A stretch of 64,000 nt of DNA, taken from Streptomyces sp. 1222.5. GTDB taxonomy: Bacteria > Actinomycetota > Actinomycetes > Streptomycetales > Streptomycetaceae. The notes under the pieces were generated by a model. It saw only the letters and a program-made list of their open reading frames with translations, was not told where the DNA came from and made no database searches. Location: NCBI RefSeq assembly GCF_900105245.1, contig NZ_FNSZ01000001.1:7748001-7812000 (forward strand), in the 5' to 3' direction. Positions 8,058 to 15,953 of this stretch are shown one piece after another (position 1 is the stretch's first letter; each line of letters begins with the position of its first letter). The position numbers and the translations under genes are program-made.

Positions 8058-8825
8058 ATGGACAAGGTCTTCAAGGCGCTTGCGGACGACACCCGCAGAC
8101 GCCTGCTGGACCGGCTCCACGAGAACAACGGCCAGAGCCTGGGCGAGCTGTGCGAGCACTTCGCCATGTCCCGCCAGTCGGTCACCCAGCACCTGGCCCT
8201 CCTGGAGGCCGCCAACCTGATCGGTACGGTGCGGCGGGGGCGGGAGAAGCTGCACTACCTCAATCCGGTCCCGCTCCACGAGATCCAGGAGCGGTGGATC
8301 GACAAGTTCGAGCGCCCGCGCCTGCAAGCGCTCGGCGCCCTCAAGCGACGAGCCGAGGAAGCCATGACCGACAAGCCGAGTTTCGTGTACGTCACCTACA
8401 TCGCGAGCACCCCCGAGAAGGTCTGGGAGGCGCTCACCGACGCCGACCTCACGGCCGCCTACTGGGGCCACCGGAACGTCTCCGACTGGCGGCCCGGATC
8501 CCGCTGGGAACACGTCCGCACGGACGGCTCCGGCATCGCCGACGTGGTCGGCCGGGTCGTGGAGAGCGAGCCGCCCACCCGGCTGGTCACCACCTGGGCG
8601 GCACCGGACCGGAAGGAGCAGGAGGACCGGCACTCCCGGGTCACCTTCGAGATCCGGCCCTACGAGGACATCGTCCGGCTGACCGTCGTCCACGAGGACC
8701 TCAATGACGAGGGGGAGCGCTCCGACGTGGCCTCGGGCTGGCCGGCCGTGCTGTCCAACCTCAAGTCGCTGCTGGAGACCGGCCGCACCCTGCCGCAGGA
8801 GCCCTGGCTGGTCCCGGGCCACTGA
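8058..8825 (+). CDS. ArsR-family regulator fused to SRPBCC/AHSA1 domain
   Basis: A 255-residue protein. Residues 1-100 form an ArsR winged HTH (MDKVFKALADDTRRRLLDRL; recognition region MSRQSVTQHLALLEAANLI). Residues 105-255 are an SRPBCC/AHSA1 lipid-type pocket domain (STPEKVWEALTDADLTAAYW; PTRLVTTWA). In many actinobacteria these are two genes in one operon; here one frame runs through, with an internal ATG near 8364 marking the junction. No metal-binding cysteines are seen in the ArsR part, so the SRPBCC domain may sense a small hydrophobic ligand (inference). Start: ATG 8058 with GGAG upstream; GTG 8034 is an alternative. Its promoter contains a palindrome, suggesting autorepression. Confidence 0.85.
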   Translation: MDKVFKALADDTRRRLLDRLHENNGQSLGELCEHFAMSRQSVTQHLALLEAANLIGTVRRGREKLHYLNPVPLHEIQERWIDKFERPRLQALGALKRRAEEAMTDKPSFVYVTYIASTPEKVWEALTDADLTAAYWGHRNVSDWRPGSRWEHVRTDGSGIADVVGRVVESEPPTRLVTTWAAPDRKEQEDRHSRVTFEIRPYEDIVRLTVVHEDLNDEGERSDVASGWPAVLSNLKSLLETGRTLPQEPWLVPGH

Positions 8826-8837
8826 GCGGGCACGTGA

Positions 8838-8867
8838 AAGGCCGGTCCGCACGGGCGGGCCGGCCTT
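8838..8867. terminator. Bidirectional terminator hairpin
   Basis: AAGGCCGGTCCGC (8838-8850) pairs with the arm at 8855-8867 in a 13-bp stem with one G-T pair and loop ACGG. It lies just after the ArsR-SRPBCC stop codon, between convergent genes, and can end both transcripts. Confidence 0.75.
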
Positions 8868-8938
8868 CCGGGATTCCTGTTCTGTCGTGTGCCTGTATTT
8901 CCAGTGTTTCGTGTCCTTCCTTCCCTCGGTCCTCGCTT

Positions 8939-9376
8939 CTACGGCCTGGGGGGGCTCTTCATCGCCGTGACGGCGCACACCAGTCCAAGGGCGAGCGCGA
9001 GCGCGCCGATGACGATGTTGTTGACGATCACCCCGGCGTCCGGGCTGCTGCCCACGATCCACGGAGCGATGATCATCCAGATGCCCATGGCGCACATGGC
9101 CCAGCTGAGGCCGTACATCCGTTCGGGGGCCCTGGTGAATCCCAGTGCGAGCAGGCCTATCGCTATCCCCATGATCAGGTTGTGGGTCATGAGTGCGGGC
9201 TGGCTCGACGAGTAGTGCACGATCCACGGAGATGCCGCGCAGTACAGACCGAGCAGGAAGACCGGCCCGTCCACGAGCGCCACATCACGACCGCCGAGCA
9301 TCCGGGCGTACCGCGCCCGCATCTCGGACACATCGGGGTGGGTCGACATATCACCCCTGTGAGAGACGTCGGCCAT
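8939..9376 (-). CDS. SPW-repeat membrane protein
   Basis: A 145-residue protein with four hydrophobic segments and two SPW-type motifs (AASPWIVHY near residue 50 and IAPWIVGSS near residue 110), the signature of the SPW repeat family of small bacterial membrane proteins of unknown function. The ATG at 9376 is preceded by AAAGGAG; a longer frame upstream has no such site. It is divergent from the MerR-type regulator gene. Confidence 0.8.
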   Translation of the reverse strand: MADVSHRGDMSTHPDVSEMRARYARMLGGRDVALVDGPVFLLGLYCAASPWIVHYSSSQPALMTHNLIMGIAIGLLALGFTRAPERMYGLSWAMCAMGIWMIIAPWIVGSSPDAGVIVNNIVIGALALALGLVCAVTAMKSPPRP

Positions 9377-9401
9377 GACTCGTCTCCTTTGACTTTGCAG
9401 G

Positions 9402-9416
9402 CCAGACCACGTCTGG
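9402..9416. promoter_or_regulatory. Inverted repeat between divergent genes
   Basis: CCAGAC-CAC-GTCTGG is a perfect 6-bp inverted repeat with a 3-bp centre, 26 bp upstream of the SPW start and 165 bp upstream of the MerR-type regulator start. It is a candidate operator for the adjacent regulator, without direct support. Confidence 0.35.
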
Positions 9417-9580
9417 TGTGAGTGCGACAAGCACTGCCTACCCAGTTTGCGCTTATTGAGCCTTTATGTGTAGGCCCGAGTCCAGTTGTCGTTCCTGCGC
9501 GACGGTCGATGCCCGTCCCGGGGCCGGACCCGGCCGCCGCGCCCCGACGCGCAGCGTTTCTGCGTCGTATCGTCGGGGCC

Positions 9581-10606
9581 ATGGACGACCAGCAGGGCCG
9601 CGCCGCACCGGACGCCGCGTCTCCCGTACCGGCCCTGACCACCGGCGCCCTCGCCCGCAGGCTCGGCCTGTCACCGACCACCCTGCGCTCGTGGGACCGT
9701 CGCTACGGCATCGGCCCCGCCCGCGCCGACGGGCGCCACCGGCGCTGGACCCCGCACGACGTGGCGATGCTGGAGACGATGTGCCGGCTGACCTCGGCCG
9801 GCGTCCCGCCCGCGGAAGCGGCTCGCGCCGCGCGGGAGGAGGGCCCGGCCGAGGGAGGGGAGGCGCGTCCCGGCGCACCGGACACGGCCCCGCCGGCGCG
9901 CGACACGCCGGACGGGACGGCCGCCGCGCGCACCCGGTCCGGCGGGGTGCTGCCGCTCGGCGCCGCCGTCCGCACCGAGTGCCGCGGCCTCGCCCGTGCC
10001 GCGGTGCGCCTGGACGCGCCCGCGGTCGAGGAGCAACTGGCCGCCGCCGTCGCCGAGTACGGCGTCGTCAACGCCTGGCAGGAGGTGATGATGCCGACGC
10101 TGCACGCGGTGGGCCGCAAGTGGGCGTCGTCCGGGGACCGTTACGTGGAGGTGGAGCATCTGCTGTCCTGGCACGTCTCCACCACCCTGCGCCGCCACAC
10201 CCGGCCCGCCGCCGCGGTGGGCGGACCGCCCGCCCCGGGACCCGTGATCCTCGCCTGCGTACCCGGCGAGCAGCACACCCTCCCCCTGGAGGCGCTGCAC
10301 GCGGCACTGAGTGAACTCCGGGTGCCCGCGCGGATGTTCGGCGCCGCCGTCCCCGCGGAGGCGCTGGTCGCGGCGGTACGGCGGCTGGGACCGGCCGCCG
10401 TGGTGCTCTGGGCGCAGGCACGCTCCACCGCGAGCCCGCCCCTGGCCCGGCACATCGGGGACATGCGGTGGGGAGTGAAGGGCGCCCGCGCGCACCCGCT
10501 GGTCGTCCTCGGCGGCCCCGGCTGGGCGGGCCGTCCGGCCCCCGGCCTGTTCCGCCCCACCACTCTGACGGAAGCGCTGGACCTCCTGTCGAGCGGTTCG
10601 GGCTGA
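9581..10606 (+). CDS. MerR-family regulator with cobalamin-binding domain (LitR/CarH-like)
   Basis: A 341-residue protein with an N-terminal MerR HTH (TTGALARRLGLSPTTLRSWD, then RYGIGPARADGRHRRW) and, from about residue 130, a B12-binding module. Its four-helix part has KWASSGDRYVEVEH, like the W-x9-EH motif of CarH/LitR but with ten residues between. Its Rossmann part has CVPGEQHTLPLEAL, keeping the His that ligates cobalt, while the glycine of E-x-H-x-x-G is proline. Such proteins are adenosylcobalamin photoreceptors that repress in the dark. A photolyase lies next to it. The ATG at 9581 has TATCGT 7 nt upstream and no ribosome-binding site, suggesting a leaderless message; an upstream ATG at 9422 is less likely. 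Confidence 0.82.
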   Translation: MDDQQGRAAPDAASPVPALTTGALARRLGLSPTTLRSWDRRYGIGPARADGRHRRWTPHDVAMLETMCRLTSAGVPPAEAARAAREEGPAEGGEARPGAPDTAPPARDTPDGTAAARTRSGGVLPLGAAVRTECRGLARAAVRLDAPAVEEQLAAAVAEYGVVNAWQEVMMPTLHAVGRKWASSGDRYVEVEHLLSWHVSTTLRRHTRPAAAVGGPPAPGPVILACVPGEQHTLPLEALHAALSELRVPARMFGAAVPAEALVAAVRRLGPAAVVLWAQARSTASPPLARHIGDMRWGVKGARAHPLVVLGGPGWAGRPAPGLFRPTTLTEALDLLSSGSG

Positions 10607-10679
10607 CCACCCGGCGCCGGCCGGTGCGGTCGGTGCGGCATCCGGGCCTGCCGGGCGGGTTCCGGTGGCCCGCCGTTCG

Positions 10680-12053
10680 TCACTCGCGGCCCCGGGCGCG
10701 GCGGAACCGGGCGAGGCCCTCCGCGAGGTCCACGACCGGGTCCGGGTAGCCGGCCGCCGCCGACCGGTCCCGGCCGCGCAGTTTCCAGGGTTCGTGCACC
10801 GCCCCGCCCCCGATGTCCGCCAGCTCCGGCACCCATCGCCGTACGTACGCGCCGTCGGGGTCGTGCCGCTTGCCCTGTGTCAGGGGGTTGAGGACCCGGT
10901 TCGGGCGGGTGTCCGTGCCGGTTCCCGCCACCCACTGCCAGTTCAGCTGGTTGTTGGCGATGTCCCCGTCGACCAGCAGGTCGAGGAAGTGCCGGGCCCC
11001 GATGCGCCAGTCCACGTAGAGCGTCTTGGCGAGGAAGCTCGCGGTGAGCAGCCGCGCCCGGTTGTGCATCCACCCCTCGTGGCGCAGCTGCCGCATCGCC
11101 GCGTCGACCACCGGGTATCCGGTACGGCCCTCCCGCCATGCCTCCAGGTCCTCCCGCGCCGTCCGCGCGGACCGCCAGCGGTCGTGCTTGGTCCGGTAGT
11201 CGGCCGTGGCCGCGTCCGTCCGCGCCGCGAGCACCTGGCGGTGGAAGTCCCGCCAGGCGACCTGCCGCACGAACGCCTCCGCCCCGGGACCGCCCACCCG
11301 GCGGACCCGGTGGACGACCTCGACCGGGGACAGCGTGCCGAAGTGCAGGAACGGCGAGAGCCGGGAGGTGGCGTCCCCGGCCATGTCGTCGTGCCGGTCC
11401 TCGTAGGCGGCCACCCCCGAGCGCAGCCAGGCGGCGAGCCGCTTGCGGCCCAGGGTCTCGCCGCCCTCGGCCAGCCCCGGCGACACCCCCGCCGTGGACC
11501 GGGACGGCAGTTCCTCGGAGCCGACGCCCGCCGGCACGCGTACCGCCCGGGGCGCACCGAGCGGGTCCCGCAGCCGCCGCCCCGACCACTGGCGGAAGTA
11601 CGGCGTGAACACGGCGAAGTGGTCCGAGGAGGCGGGCGTCACCGCGCCGGGCGCCACGGCCGTCGTCACCGTGTCGTGGACGTGCAGCCGCCGTCCCTCG
11701 GCCTCCAGTGCGCTGCGCAGCCGCCGCTCCCGCAGGTGCGCGTAGGCGCTCACGTCGGCTGCCATGTGCACGTCGTCGGCGTCCGCCTCGGTGACCGCCT
11801 TGCAGACCTCCTCGACGACGTCCCCGGAGCGCACCACCAGCCGCCCGCCACGTCTGCGCAGGCCGGCGTCCAGGTCGCGCAGGCAGTCGTCGAGGAAGGC
11901 CAGCCGGTTGGGCGCGCCGCGGAACGGGTCCGCGATGCCGCTGTCGCGCACGAAGAGCGGCACCACCTCGTGGCCCCCCTCCAGGGCGGCGCGCAGCGGC
12001 GGGTGGTCGTGCAGGCGCAGATCGGCGGTGAACAGGACGACGGAGGTGGGCAT
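10680..12053 (-). CDS. phr: Deoxyribodipyrimidine photolyase/cryptochrome family protein
   Basis: A 457-residue protein. The N-terminal antenna-binding Rossmann domain (VVLFTADLRLHDHPPLRAAL) is followed by the FAD domain (SRLSPFLHFGTLSP; FVRQVAWRDFHRQVL; GYPVVDAAMRQLRHEGWMHN). The family repairs UV-induced pyrimidine dimers using light. The FAD-pocket segment reads NQLNWQWVAGTG and RPNRVLNP, where class I enzymes usually have NNGGWQW and a Phe-Arg-x-Phe-Asn-Pro-like stretch, so this belongs to a divergent subgroup and its substrate is less certain. It is downstream of the SDR gene on the same strand, 50 nt away, and probably co-transcribed. Confidence 0.87.
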   Translation of the reverse strand: MPTSVVLFTADLRLHDHPPLRAALEGGHEVVPLFVRDSGIADPFRGAPNRLAFLDDCLRDLDAGLRRRGGRLVVRSGDVVEEVCKAVTEADADDVHMAADVSAYAHLRERRLRSALEAEGRRLHVHDTVTTAVAPGAVTPASSDHFAVFTPYFRQWSGRRLRDPLGAPRAVRVPAGVGSEELPSRSTAGVSPGLAEGGETLGRKRLAAWLRSGVAAYEDRHDDMAGDATSRLSPFLHFGTLSPVEVVHRVRRVGGPGAEAFVRQVAWRDFHRQVLAARTDAATADYRTKHDRWRSARTAREDLEAWREGRTGYPVVDAAMRQLRHEGWMHNRARLLTASFLAKTLYVDWRIGARHFLDLLVDGDIANNQLNWQWVAGTGTDTRPNRVLNPLTQGKRHDPDGAYVRRWVPELADIGGGAVHEPWKLRGRDRSAAAGYPDPVVDLAEGLARFRRARGRE

Positions 12054-12103
12054 GGGATGGCTCCGGGGGCGGTGCGAGGCTGTCGGGTGCCGGTGGGCGT
12101 CGG

Positions 12104-13621
12104 TCAGACGGGTGTGCGCGCCGCCCGGGCGGACGCGGCGGCGGCCCGGGCGATGTTGCGGGCCATGCCGCCGAACACGAGGGCGTGGAACGGCGAGATG
12201 CACCACCAGTAGGCGTGGCCCAGCAGGCCGTGCGGATGGAACAGGGCGCGCTGGCGGTACAGGCTGCGGCCCGTGCCGTCCGGCTCGGCGCACATCTCCA
12301 ACCAGGCCAGCCCCGGCAGCCGCATCTCGGCGCGCAGCCGCAGCAGGTGCCCCGGCTCGATCTCCTCCACCCGCCAGAAGTCCAGCGAGTCGCCGACGCG
12401 CAGCCGCTGCGCGTCCCGGCGTCCCCGGCGCAGTCCGACCCCGCCGACCAGCCGGTCCAGCACCCCCCGCAGGTTCCAGGCGAGCGGGAAGGAGTACCAG
12501 CCGTTCTCCCCGCCGACGCCCTCGATCACCCGCCACAGCGCGGGCACGTCCGCGGCCACCGAGGCCGTGCGCCGGTCGGCGTAGAGGCTGCCGCCCGCCC
12601 AGTCGGGGTCGGTGGGCAGCGAATCGCTGGGGGCGCCCGGCACCGCGGCGGACGACCAGCGGGTGGTCACACGGGCCTCGCGCACCCGGCGCAGGGCCAG
12701 CCGTACGGACTGGTCGAAGCCGAGCGGATGCCCCGGCGGGTCCGGCACGTACCGCGCGATGTCGTGTTCGTGGCAGACGACCTCGTGGCGCAGCGACTCC
12801 GTGAGCGGGCGGGCGATGCCGGTGGGCACGGGGGTGACCAGGCCGACCCAGAGGCTGGACAACCGCGGGGTGAGCACCGGCACCGAGAAGATGAGCCGAC
12901 GGGGGAGATTCGCCACGCGCGCGTACCGGATCATCATGTCGCGGTACGTCAGGACGTCCGGTCCGCCGATGTCGAACGTCCGGTTCACGTCGGCGGGCAT
13001 GTCGGCACTGCCCACGAGGATGCGCAGCACATCCCGTACCCCGATGGGCTGGATACGGGTGCGCACCCAGCTCGGGGTGATCATCACCGGGAGCCGTTCG
13101 GTGAGGTAGCGCAGCATCTCGAAGGAGGCCGAGCCGGAGCCGATGATCACCGCGGCGCGCAGCACGGTGGTGGGCACGCCCGAGTCCAGCAGGATGCGGC
13201 CGACCTCCGTCCGGGACCGCAGGTGAGGGGAGAGCTCGCCCTCGGGAACCCCCTTCGGTGTGAGGCCGCCCAGGTAGACGATGCGGCTCACCCCGGCGGC
13301 CCGGGCCCGATCCCCGAAGATCTGGGCGGCGCGGCGGTCGGTCGCCTCGAAGTCCCTGCCCGTGCCGAGGGCGTGCACCAGGTAGTAGGCCACGTCCACG
13401 TCCCGCATGGCCTCGGCCACCGAGGCGGAGTCGGTGACGTCGCCGCGTACCACCTCCACCTCGCGCGCCCACGGCTGGTCGCGGAGCTTGCCGGGGGAGC
13501 GGGCCAGACAGCGCACCCGGTGGCCGGCGGCCAGCAGATCGGGTACGAGGCGGCCGCCGATGTATCCGGTCGCGCCCGTCACCAGGCACAGCCGCCCGTC
13601 CGTGGGCTCGTCTTCCCGCAT
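12104..13621 (-). CDS. NAD(P)-binding SDR protein with DUF2867 domain
   Basis: A 505-residue fusion: residues 8-300 are an atypical SDR/NmrA-like Rossmann domain (LVTGATGYIGGRLVPDLLAAG; DVDVAYYLVHALG; RAAVIIGSGSASF), and residues 335-495 match the DUF2867 pattern (GGENGWYSFPLAWNLRG; DSLDFWRVEEIEPG; YWWCISPFHALVFGGM). Homologues are often found near photolyase and LitR-type genes in light-induced actinobacterial loci; the substrate is unknown. It is the first gene of an apparent SDR-photolyase operon with its promoter within 13622-13837, a 216-nt region that also serves the small divergent gene. Confidence 0.8.
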   Translation of the reverse strand: MREDEPTDGRLCLVTGATGYIGGRLVPDLLAAGHRVRCLARSPGKLRDQPWAREVEVVRGDVTDSASVAEAMRDVDVAYYLVHALGTGRDFEATDRRAAQIFGDRARAAGVSRIVYLGGLTPKGVPEGELSPHLRSRTEVGRILLDSGVPTTVLRAAVIIGSGSASFEMLRYLTERLPVMITPSWVRTRIQPIGVRDVLRILVGSADMPADVNRTFDIGGPDVLTYRDMMIRYARVANLPRRLIFSVPVLTPRLSSLWVGLVTPVPTGIARPLTESLRHEVVCHEHDIARYVPDPPGHPLGFDQSVRLALRRVREARVTTRWSSAAVPGAPSDSLPTDPDWAGGSLYADRRTASVAADVPALWRVIEGVGGENGWYSFPLAWNLRGVLDRLVGGVGLRRGRRDAQRLRVGDSLDFWRVEEIEPGHLLRLRAEMRLPGLAWLEMCAEPDGTGRSLYRQRALFHPHGLLGHAYWWCISPFHALVFGGMARNIARAAAASARAARTPV

Positions 13622-13837
13622 CGCTTCCGTCCTCCGGCTCGGCGCTTCTTCTGCCCTTTCCGGTTCCGTGCGGGATGCGGATGCACTCCTCGTCCCCGGT
13701 CATGGGACCGGTACGGACGCACCGTTCGGGTCACGCCGGGCGGGCTTGGGTGACATGTCCGCAGCGATCCGGGGCAGCGGAGATGTACAGGACGCACATT
13801 CCGTCCGACGGTGGAACGCTGGAGGTGACCGGCCGTC

Positions 13838-14014
13838 ATGAGTGCGAAGGTGTTGGAACGGTTCCCCGCCGGGGCGCCACGTGGATCGTGGCCGGCGGAG
13901 GAGTACGCGGCGGCCCGCCGCGCCGAGGGTGAACCCGCGACCGTGGTGATGGATCTGAGGTCCGACGCCTTCCTGGTGGTCGTCGAGGGGCAGGAGGACG
14001 ACGCGCGCCCCTGA
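13838..14014 (+). CDS. Conserved small protein (58 residues), unknown function
   Basis: The ATG at 13838 follows a very strong ribosome-binding site (GGAGGTGA, 10 nt upstream) and opens a 58-codon frame to TGA at 14014. The protein starts MSAKVLERFPAGAPRGSWPA, is charged and soluble, and has a core VVMDLRSDAFLVVVEG that would form two strands. I recall similar short proteins as widespread in Streptomyces, but no function is known. It was found by reading the sequence because it is shorter than common gene-calling cut-offs. Strong codon bias and the ribosome-binding site support it. Confidence 0.75.
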   Translation: MSAKVLERFPAGAPRGSWPAEEYAAARRAEGEPATVVMDLRSDAFLVVVEGQEDDARP

Positions 14015-14089
14015 CGCCCACCCGTCCACGACCGGGCAGCGGCGCCGAGGACGGGGACAGCGGTGTGGCCGTCCTGGCAGGATGGCGGC

Positions 14090-14443
14090 ATGGAACGTGT
14101 ACTGGGAATCGGTGGGTACTTCCTGCGGGCGGCCGACCCGTCGGCGCTGAACGGGTGGTACCGCGACTGCCTGGGTCTGGACGCCGACGAGCACGGCCTG
14201 TGGCGTCAGGGGGACGGGCCGACGGTCTTCGCGACCTTCGAGTCCGGGACCGACTACTTCGGGTCGCCCGCCCAGCGGACCATGCTCAACTTCCGCGTCC
14301 GCGACCTGGACGCCATGCTCGCCCAGTTGCGCGCCAAGGGGGCGGACGTCGCCGAGGAGACGCAGGAGATGGAGGGCGTCGGCCGCTTCGGCTGGGTCAC
14401 CGATCCCGAGGGCAACCGGATCGAACTGTGGCAGCCCGTCTGA
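14090..14443 (+). CDS. VOC/glyoxalase-family protein
   Basis: A 117-residue single-domain VOC protein with the paired beta-alpha-beta-beta-beta units: GIGGYFLRAADPSALNGWYR at the start and the closing VTDPEGNRIELWQPV with the family metal Glu. Typical members isomerise or cleave small molecules or bind antibiotics; nothing here identifies a substrate. The ATG at 14090 has CAGGAT 6 nt upstream and no Shine-Dalgarno site, so a leaderless transcript is likely. It converges on the acyl-CoA dehydrogenase gene across a 355-nt spacer. Confidence 0.82.
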   Translation: MERVLGIGGYFLRAADPSALNGWYRDCLGLDADEHGLWRQGDGPTVFATFESGTDYFGSPAQRTMLNFRVRDLDAMLAQLRAKGADVAEETQEMEGVGRFGWVTDPEGNRIELWQPV

Positions 14444-14798
14444 CGCCCCGCTGCCGCTGACCTCGGCCGCCCGGGCTCGCATCGACCGACCCCGAGCCTG
14501 GCTCCGGACCGACGGCGCGACACCGGACCACCCGTGGCATCGGGGGGGACCGGCCTCGGGCGCGAGGCGTCAGCGCCCCCGGCGATGCCGCCGGCGGGTC
14601 TCTCGCAGAGGCGTCGGCGCCGCGCTCGGCAGTCTCGCTCACGTTCCGGCCGGGCCACGGTCGGGTGCGTCGCGTGGGGCTCGGCTATTTGTGGGCCCCG
14701 CGCCAGTCGGCCGCCTGCCGCGCGAGGCGTCAGCGACACCTCGGCAGCGCCGCCCCTACCCTCGGCAGGCCGTCAGGGCTTCGTCGCATCGGCCTCGC
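14444..14798. other. 355-nt convergent spacer with repeated 16-mer, no gene seen
   Basis: No convincing coding frame on either strand. The 16-mer GCGCGAGGCGTCAGCG occurs at 14560-14575 and again at 14720-14735, with a related GCAGAGGCGTCGGCG at 14605-14619. CTCGCTCACG also occurs twice, near 14633 and 14793. The repeats are not regularly spaced. They could be remnants of a degraded gene or a small dispersed repeat. Confidence 0.5.
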
Positions 14799-15833
14799 TC
14801 ACGCCCCCGTCAGCGCGGCCAGGTGGGCCGTGCGGGACTCCGTCGTCTGGCCTTGTACCAGCAGGAACAGGGCCTCCCGTGCGAGACGTTGGGCCCGGCT
14901 CGTGAGGGCCATCGCGCGGCCGCCCCCGGCGACCACCGCCGCCGTCGTGGCCGCACCCAGCACCTGGTACGCCTCCGCGCGTGCCGCCAGCCGTTCCACG
15001 GCCCGCTCGTCCGGCGCCGGATCGTCGGCGAGGGCGTAGGCCCGGCGGCGGACGTCGGCCACACGGGCCCGCAGCGGCCCGGCCGTCGCCTCGTCCAGCA
15101 GTGACAGGGCGGCCTCCGCGACGCCGAAGACCGCCGGACCGGCGTCCAGCGTCCTGGCCCGGTCCCCGGCCGCCCACCGCGCGTAGGGCGTCCGCAGGGC
15201 CACCGCGTCGTCCGGCAGCCACAGCCCGTCCAGCTCCAGCGACACCGTACGCGCGGCGGTGAGCGCCGCGAGCCGCATCGGCGGCGAGGCCTTCAGCCCC
15301 GGCTGGTCGTGCGCCTCGGCGAAGGCGAACAGCGCCTCGTCCGCGTCGGTCACCCCGGCCAGCAGCATGACGTCGTTCAGGCCCCACCCGGTGTACCAGG
15401 GAACCGTGCCCTCGAACCGCCAGCCCCCGTGCCACCGGCGGACCCGCACCGGGACCCGCGGGAACGACCGCAGATGCGCGTACGCCACCCCGGACAGCAG
15501 CTCCCCGCGCGCCAGCGGCCCCAGCAGTCGTTCCCGCACCGGCAGTCCGCTCCGTGCCAGGGTCTGCACCGGCGTATGGTGCTGGGTCTGCACGAACCAC
15601 GTCGAACAGCACGCCCCGGCCAGGATCTCCGCGGTCTCCCGCAGCACGGCCGCCGACGCCCCGGAGCCGCCGTACTCCACCGGCGCCACCACCCCGAGCA
15701 GCCCGGACCGCTTCACCGCCTCGACATGACTCGCGGGCACACCCTCCTGGTCCACCCGCTCGGCCTCGGGGACCAGCAGATCCGCCGCGAGTCGGCGGGC
15801 GCGGACGACCAGGGGGTGCGCGTCGGCGTTCAT
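14799..15833 (-). CDS. Acyl-CoA dehydrogenase-family flavoprotein
   Basis: A 344-residue member of the acyl-CoA dehydrogenase superfamily: N-terminal helical domain (VDQEGVPASHVEAVKRSGLLGVVAPVEYGG), middle beta region (FEGTVPWYTGWGLNDVMLLAG) and C-terminal helices. The catalytic Glu of classical enzymes cannot be placed with confidence, so it may belong to the DszC/flavin-monooxygenase-like branch, which uses the same fold to oxygenate substrates with reduced flavin. It is slightly shorter than typical 380-residue members. The ATG at 15833 is followed upstream by a 15-bp palindrome that includes the ribosome-binding region, so the gene is probably repressed. Confidence 0.72.
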   Translation of the reverse strand: MNADAHPLVVRARRLAADLLVPEAERVDQEGVPASHVEAVKRSGLLGVVAPVEYGGSGASAAVLRETAEILAGACCSTWFVQTQHHTPVQTLARSGLPVRERLLGPLARGELLSGVAYAHLRSFPRVPVRVRRWHGGWRFEGTVPWYTGWGLNDVMLLAGVTDADEALFAFAEAHDQPGLKASPPMRLAALTAARTVSLELDGLWLPDDAVALRTPYARWAAGDRARTLDAGPAVFGVAEAALSLLDEATAGPLRARVADVRRRAYALADDPAPDERAVERLAARAEAYQVLGAATTAAVVAGGGRAMALTSRAQRLAREALFLLVQGQTTESRTAHLAALTGA

Positions 15834-15834
15834 G

Positions 15835-15849
15835 CGGAAGATTCTTCCG
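15835..15849. promoter_or_regulatory. Palindrome immediately upstream of acyl-CoA dehydrogenase
   Basis: CGGAAGA-T-TCTTCCG has perfect 7-bp arms and begins one base upstream of the start codon (minus strand). A protein or hairpin there would cover the translation start. No neighbouring regulator is obvious. Confidence 0.45.
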
Positions 15850-15877
15850 GACTTTTTCCGCGCCGCTCGGCGCGCGG

Positions 15878-15904
15878 TGTCGATCCGAGGCCCGGCCGTT
15901 CGTG
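15878..15904 (+). promoter_or_regulatory. Candidate ECF42 autoregulatory promoter
   Basis: TGTCGA at 15878-15883 matches the -35 element reported for ECF42 sigma factors. A CGTG at 15901-15904, 17 bp downstream, is a weaker match to the expected CG(A/T)C -10. It lies 50 nt upstream of the DGPF-type gene, the usual target. Confidence 0.5.
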
Positions 15905-15953
15905 TAGGAGGTGACGGACAGCCCGACACGGGCACGACGCCATGGAGGATGTC

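Noticed and set aside
6633..8825. A single 730-codon open frame through the permease into the ArsR gene
   Set aside because: Its first part is the permease in the wrong frame (Arg/Pro-rich nonsense); only the part from 8058 is a real gene with its own promoter.
9581..14443. Carotenoid biosynthesis cluster with the LitR-like regulator
   Set aside because: No crt gene is present nearby; the prenyl synthase at 60210 is about 46 kb away and has its own partner.
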